Shown: positions 57,900 to 64,000 of the stretch, piece by piece
How positions within the stretch are numbered: the first letter of the stretch is position 1
How the letters are laid out: each line of letters begins with the position of its first letter
Origin: Psettodes erumei
Lineage: Eukaryota > Chordata > Actinopteri > Pleuronectiformes > Psettodidae
NCBI GenBank assembly: GCA_016785225.1
Contig: JAFBJZ010000850.1
Span: 1,470,001 to 1,534,000 of the forward strand
Reading direction: 5' to 3'
Length of the DNA stretch: 64,000 nt
Position numbers and translations under genes: made by a program
Notes under the pieces: generated by a model
The model's input: the letters and a program-made list of their open reading frames with translations, nothing else
Told to the model about the DNA's origin: nothing
Database searches by the model: none

Positions 57900-60800
57900 C
57901 TCACCCAGGTTACGTCCCCTCTTCACCAGATGGTGTCACTATCCCCTAGTCTGAAGTCTCCTCTCCTTTTACTACGACTTGCGAGCCTAATTCTTGGATT
58001 CCACCCTGACTCACACCAGACCTTCTCTCATAACTCCCAGTGTCCACTTGAAATGCAGCCCAGGCAACTCAGAGGGATTCGATGGGCTCAAGGCACCAGA
58101 TGTTTGCGGCACAAACAACGGCTGGTTTCTGGAGTACGGGCATGTTTGATATAAGGGATGGTAGAGGATGTATTTAGAATAGGGAAATGGCCTATTTATT
58201 TTTGCGCTGTGCGCCCTATTTCCTTTAGAAAGTCACAGCAGTCAGAGAACATGTGCAGCCATCAATGCCGGTTGATGGCTGGTTGACAACATTAGATTAT
58301 TCATGGTAGACACATAGAAACTGTCTTTTTTTCCACCAATACCAATATTTTAGGTCAGAGGTCAGCCATAACAGTGATTCACTGTCAAACACACACGTGA
58401 GCACTTTGGCATTTTCCAACACAAAGCTTGCATCTGGTTAACGTGTGGTTTTCCGGCTTCATGACTATGCTTTGAACTATTATGAGATCATCATAACCTG
58501 CTTTTCAAACATGACATAATTCTTGGCCTCTCACCAATGACGGAGCTGGTAAACAAGCAGGAAATGAGAAATATTTTTCGAGCAAATCAGCACACATGCT
58601 GTGTCGGCGTGGGGTGTGTATGTTTTTGTGTGACGCCTGAACCGAAGGCCCTCCCGCGTTCAATAATGGAAACGTGGCCACATCAATAGCACTGAGACAA
58701 CAGTGTGGAGAATAAGATCGCTAATAGCTAGCTGACAGTGACCACATCCAGCAGTAGAATATTAAATGCAGCGCGGTTAGAAGCCAACTTTTACCAAAGA
58801 GCTGCTCTCATCATGTTAATCCATTTGCTTAAAGTCACAAAATGTCAGCTGACCTAAATCAGTACTGTCACACTGGCAATGTGCATGAATTAAACTAATG
58901 ATCAACGCTAGCTGTTAAAAAGTTCTCAGAGTATGAATGCCAATCTGAGTCTTCACCAGATGTTTAGATGATTACATTATCAGGAGTTCATCACATGCGC
59001 ATGGATATTGTGATCATAAGTGGCCCTCAGGTGATCACATACACTCACACTTACTGATCATGCTTGTGCAGATGGCAGGGCTTCAGCAGAGCAGCGCTCA
59101 GTGCAGCCATGAGCCAAAGTTCTGCAGATAAAGTTAAGAAAATGTCCAGCCACCACTGATTCATCAGAATGAATTGGACCGCTGCTATGCAGAGACGATA
59201 AAGGAGGATTCCTTTATGGACATCCCTGTAAGAGGCGTCTAATTTATTAGTCTTGTGCACGCGGTCGAAAGAGGAGGAAGTGGAGGACTTCACCACGTCT
59301 GAACCTGCAGTTAGCGAAAGTCGCATGAACTTTGTGGGCCTCACCCAAACGTACGGCCGACAGTGACAGAACAGGCCGCCGGAGAAAAGGAAAAGCCGCA
59401 GAAAAAGTGTGCGCTCCTCGGTCGAGGGCTTATCAGAGACGCCACATTGAGAGCAGGGAGCCTGCGGGGACGAGATCACTGCACAGGAAATAACAAGCAG
59501 CAGACGAGGTAGCACTGTCTGCCCAAACCCTCCATGCAGCTCAACACACAGCTCATGAGCATCTCCTCTGATTGATGTGTCAACGACATGCAAGGAATAT
59601 TCTTTTTCTTCTTTTTCGGTGCAGGAAAAAATGAGGAGTCTCACCTTCTGGATCTTCTTGGATCTGATATGCCCTGATATGCCCTGATCTCGGCAAGCCT
59701 GGAGGTTAAGAGTGTGAGCACGGGACCCGTCTCGTTGCTTTGGTTTTCCTCAGGCTGCCATGTGTGGCCGGACCTCAGCGCAGTTTACATTTCATCTTAA
59801 GTGTTTAGAAAATGTTGGAGGCTTAACGGGGGGGGGGGGTTGCTCCTCATGCCGTGGAAGTCTTTGTTTTTCCCTTGGAAAATGTGAAGTTATCAGGTAC
59901 ATTTTTTGGTGCTGGCCCTGATAAAACAAACACTCTGTGGGACGATAAACCATTTTATGCCATGTCCCGTTGCTTCACTCACTCCCTACATTCCTACAGT
60001 AACAGTACTTCTCCTCCCTTCTCCTTTCTCTGCAGTGTGTCTCCCCACCCAGCAGAGACACCACAGAGAGCGGGGAGAGTCTGCTTTACAATGGAAATAA
60101 ACGCATGAATTTAATGTAGATTTTTAGACTTGTTTGTGAGTGAATGCATCGATACTCCAGGTAGGACTTTTCTCCTTTACGGCTGACCAAACCTCGATCT
60201 AAATCAGTGGCAACGTCCTGAGCTCACAAATGAGAAACGAGACGCACAAAGCTTTCGGTAAATGGGCCCGGCGAGAAGATGTGATGCCATTTCCAAGAAT
60301 TACGTGCGAGGATCTATTTTAATGGTGTTTCCCTGGGCCGCGTATAGAGTGCGAGCGCTGACGCTGGATAACGTCGTCTGATTGTGTTGCTGCGCTGCAG
60401 ATGGAACAAGCAGAACACTGTAATTTTGCCAATGCAAACAGGGTTGAGCAACCCTGCGGGGTCAGGCTGGACACACCACGCCGTATTTTTAAAAAAAAGG
60501 ATCCAAACTGCTAGAACCAGGTCTGTACCTGTGTCTCCAAGACCTGTCCCGACTGAAGCAGGATCACAGAACCAAATTATAAAGGGCGTGACTGGACTTG
60601 AGTTATATTTTAGGTATTCCTCTTGCTTAGGACGCATGAAGAGGCAGGGAGGATCTCTCCCACCGCGAGAGAATCTGGGAACAACATAAATACAGAATAA
60701 GGCAGTAAATTATAACAAACCATTCCTCCCGACATCTCTTAATAAACTGCTGTCGCTATCATGCAAACAGTCCTGACCCAGGACAGAATTACGTCCAGGC

Positions 60801-62317
60801 GTAATCACAGGTCGCTCTGTTCCCACGATCAAGGGGTCCTTCCTTGAATCATTGGGGATTTTTGAGAAGCTCCCCTCAGGCAAATGTTTGCTTGATTTAA
60901 TCCCATGCTGACGGTAGCTCGCCAGGATACAGTGCAGTTTGTAGCAGAGAAAAAGACGATGGGAGAAAAACATCAACGTGAAGCGCGACTAGGTTTAGAG
61001 CTGCTACGACGAAAATGAATCTGCAGCTCTTTCAGTAATCTTTCAATGGAAAAAAAGGCAAACTTTCTCTGACTCCAGCTGATGAGATGTGAGGTTTTGA
61101 TGCTCTCCCTTGTCCCAAGCAGGGTGAACTATTCTTCTAAGACTAGATAAAGCAAAAATCAAATGGTTCCAGCTTACAGCATCCAGACACAGCTGAGCAC
61201 GTGTCAAAACTGTGTGAAAATAACGCAATTACAAGCCGAACATCAGACAGCCATCGTGCTTGTGTGACAGTTTGTGCGACGGTTTGCTGAAAGCGTCGAC
61301 TAGCCATGTGGGCGCTGTGCGAAAGCACGGGAGGTTACAGAGTTAACAACGCAACTGGGAGAAAGGGAGGAACAAAAAAAAAAAAACACAGACGGCCACG
61401 TACAGAAAACAGCTTTAAACAGAACCAGACCTGCCTGGGAAACAAACAGGAAACACATGTCTAGGACAGATGGGCACACAGGCCGACGGACACAAGCGGC
61501 AGCACAGCCGGCGCTCGCTCAGATCACCTGCTCCGTTTCAGCCCAAACAACGCCAGCCTGGGCTGGCCTCGTAAACGAGTCGTTTGTGACCGGCGGACAA
61601 CCCGCCACCGCATCGTACCTGCGCCTCTTTTCGGTTATTAGCGAGGCGTGGCTGAGCAGGATTCCACGCGCAGCGCAACGGACACGGCGAGGAACCGGTC
61701 CTGTGGGGAGTTTAAAGTCGAGGTCAGCGCTGCTTTTTCGCTCCCAGTAAACTCCTGACCGCCCCGCTCCACCCACTCCCACAGAGACTCTCATCCCTCC
61801 GTCTGCAACGTGCTCCGCTGAATAATCCACGTGGCCTCTGCGGCAGGGGACAAGGGAGGCTTACAGCATGTCCCTCATAGATTTGATTAATCTAAACAAG
61901 TTGTTTGATGAGCGAGCTGTGGATGAAACAAACTGAAAAGAGACGGGGGAAAAGGCCTAAATACTCAAAGTAAGCGGCAAAGAGGTTGTGAAACAGAAAC
62001 ATCATAATCTCAAGGCAGATTGCCGCACTGTTGATATTTCCAGAGAAACTAACAGATTGGTTACAGTCAAACGGGGACCTCCAGTGCAGCAACACACAGC
62101 GCACTGGCACGATCACGTGTCTGACGTGGGTTTCAAATGTTTTACAGCTGCTTGATGTGAAAGTGTTTCGCTGGCAAGAGATACATCAGGCTCCTTTAAT
62201 GCGTTTCGATACGCTTCAACCTGGATGTGCTGTGCGTGGAAGGCTGAAACAATCGTGACGACAAGCCAAACAAAAGTTGCCGTGGACAGTCGTGCTTTGT
62301 TGCTTGAACACTTGTCA

Positions 62318-62330
62318 CCCCCCCCCCCCC

Positions 62331-62418
<88 letters not shown>
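62318..62418. repeat. poly-C plus (CA)43 microsatellite
   Basis: Sixteen C residues run directly into an uninterrupted CA array of about 86 bp, the longest simple repeat in the window. Confidence 0.98.
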
Positions 62419-64000
62419 ACAGCTGCACTTACAAATTCTTTTTCAGTTAACAAAACTGGGAAAGGCCGCCCACAAACAGTCCTCCCACAAGTCAACACCC
62501 AAAAAAGCTGAGGGTTCTTTGAAAAGTCGAGCAGCTTGTCTTCAAACCGCTCGAGGGAAAGGAAAGATGAGGGCCGGGGAGCCTGAGCTGGTGCTATTCG
62601 GTTGAGTTTGCATTTATGTGGCTGGCGTGGGAGGAGTAAAGCGAGCTTCTGTTTTACCTATGCAAAACCCTCCACTCTCTCCCTCCACCTCTCTCCTTTC
62701 AGCCCAACCGGTCCAGGCCGTCGACCCCGAGTCTGGTTCTGCGAGACGCTTCAGCAGACTGAAAGCAAGTTTTTCCTCTTCACGGTCACCGAGGAGGTTG
62801 TCTCCGCGAGAACTGGCACGCTTCTCTCTTTAACGTCGTACGGTCTCGATCTCACCCTGAAAAGAGCCTCGAGATAACGTTTGTTGTGAATTGTCGCCAC
62901 GCAAAAAAGGCGAAGCTTTTAGCCCACATTCTGAGAGGTAGAATACACTGACTGTGAAACATCCAAGACAGAGGTTAAAGTTCATCGCCTCCATGTTTTC
63001 CCTGGCCTGCCGCTGTACCGCTGGGTTATTAAATAAACGTGCCAGAGGTTAAGCTGAGCCTCCACGGTGTGGGTTCGTGAGTTAGCTGGGACGCCGTCGT
63101 TTCGGGAAGGAGTAAGCTGTGGAAACACAGCGGACCGGAAAGGGAGAGGAGGACAAAGAGGGAATTCAGCGTGGATGACGAGAACGAGAGTCCATTACAT
63201 TACAGCGTGGGGGTGGGGTCTCACCTCCCCCTCCTCAGCCAACAGGAAGCGGGCCAGAAAGGCTAATCAATAACAGTAACTGCTGTTTGACTTGGTCCCT
63301 GCACAACACGCGCACGGGCCTGCAACATTTACACTAACGGCCTCCCCCGGTAAACAAACCACACAAAACTTACGGCTTCGCCCGCCAGGCCTGCGCTATC
63401 ATCTGACCGCACTGCACCCGCCGCGTTATATGTACAAATGTGATACAGTTTGCGTCCTCTGTTCTGAGTGACACAGGCAGAATGAAGTGTGCGGTCTCGG
63501 GCTTCCGCAAGCCAAGTTCCAGCACATCATTTGGTGGCTTCAGACCCAGCGCGCGGCCTTTGTGACATGTCATCCCCTGCTCTCCCGCTATTGTTGCCAC
63601 TGCAGCCTTTGTCAGGGAGAGACGGCGGCGTGTGCACAAACGTGCGCGGGGGAAACCGAAGCTCGCCCGCGTACGATATCCTGCGTACCCGTCAAAGTAA
63701 GAGGCCTCCTTCTCTCCAGCTCTCTAAATCTCACCCAGCATGCAGCTGTAATTGCAGCTCCACAGCAGAAATTAAATACTAGGGACTGATTTGCTCAGCG
63801 CCATATGAACGTGCTGTAAAAGCAGCAGCTTCGCCAACAGCAGTCTGGGAAAAGCATGGAGTATTAGAGAGGAGTTTGTTAAATATGTACTCCATGACCT
63901 CTCCTGCTGACTATTGTAAAAGAAAAAGACAGACGGGAGGTTTGAAAATGTTGCCCTGGCTGTTTGCCTTCAGACAGGTTGATATCAGGTTGGCAGAGAT

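Larger units (their letters stand above)
55258..64000. other. upstream flank of slc12a7
   Basis: No gene is recognised on either strand. The region holds the microsatellites listed, a run of 12 G at 59828-59839, a small tandem duplication of TGATATGCCC near 59666-59686, and CpG-rich stretches at about 61450-61850 and 62560-63700. The latter could be a neighbouring promoter or further slc12a7 5' exons. The open frames here are mostly repeat-derived or lack recognisable domains. Confidence 0.5.

Noticed and set aside
1..64000. tRNA, rRNA, snRNA genes, CRISPR or prokaryotic operon features
   Set aside because: I scanned by eye for tRNA-like B boxes, repeat-spacer arrays and gene-dense operons and saw none; the window is vertebrate nuclear DNA.

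Overview
This window is vertebrate nuclear DNA, most likely from a teleost fish. The evidence is GT-AG spliced genes with vertebrate-type proteins, very dense CA/GT microsatellites, fairly compact introns, and a decayed Tc1-type DNA transposon of a kind widespread in fish genomes. I see no prokaryotic features, CRISPR array or viral gene. The species cannot be named from the sequence.

Two protein-coding genes are readable, both on the minus strand. (1) gfod1 (glucose-fructose oxidoreductase domain containing 1) has coding exons at 21476-21728, 2654-2847 and 1737-2471. They are separated by an 18.6-kb first intron and a 182-bp second intron, and together encode 393 residues. (2) slc12a7 (K-Cl cotransporter KCC4) has 24 confidently read coding exons from 48020 down to 28928. 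A well-supported candidate first exon of ten codons lies at 55227-55257. All splice phases close, giving a predicted protein of 1093 residues with 12 membrane segments and long cytosolic ends.

Layout: 1-1736 gfod1 3' flank/UTR; 1737-21728 gfod1; 21729-22370 CpG-rich gfod1 promoter/5' leader region; 22371-28927 intergenic DNA plus the slc12a7 3' UTR, with two candidate poly(A) signals and one CTCF-like motif; 28928-55257 slc12a7; 55258-64000 its upstream flank, rich in CA/GT arrays and CpG-rich patches, with no gene that I recognise.

The two genes are in tandem but have no known shared pathway. GFOD1 is a Gfo/Idh/MocA-type dinucleotide-binding protein whose usual catalytic Lys-Pro pair is replaced. 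KCC4 exports K+ and Cl- together for volume and chloride control. The most interesting observation is a 117-bp, phase 0-0 exon in slc12a7 (33129-33245). It encodes a segment characteristic of neuronal KCC2, including the context of its PKC-regulated serine. As I recall, mammalian KCC4 lacks this segment. Other leads are the very short N-terminus without a SPAK-docking motif, a possible internal first exon at 46202-46213, a perfect 15-bp intronic hairpin, and CTCF-like motifs.
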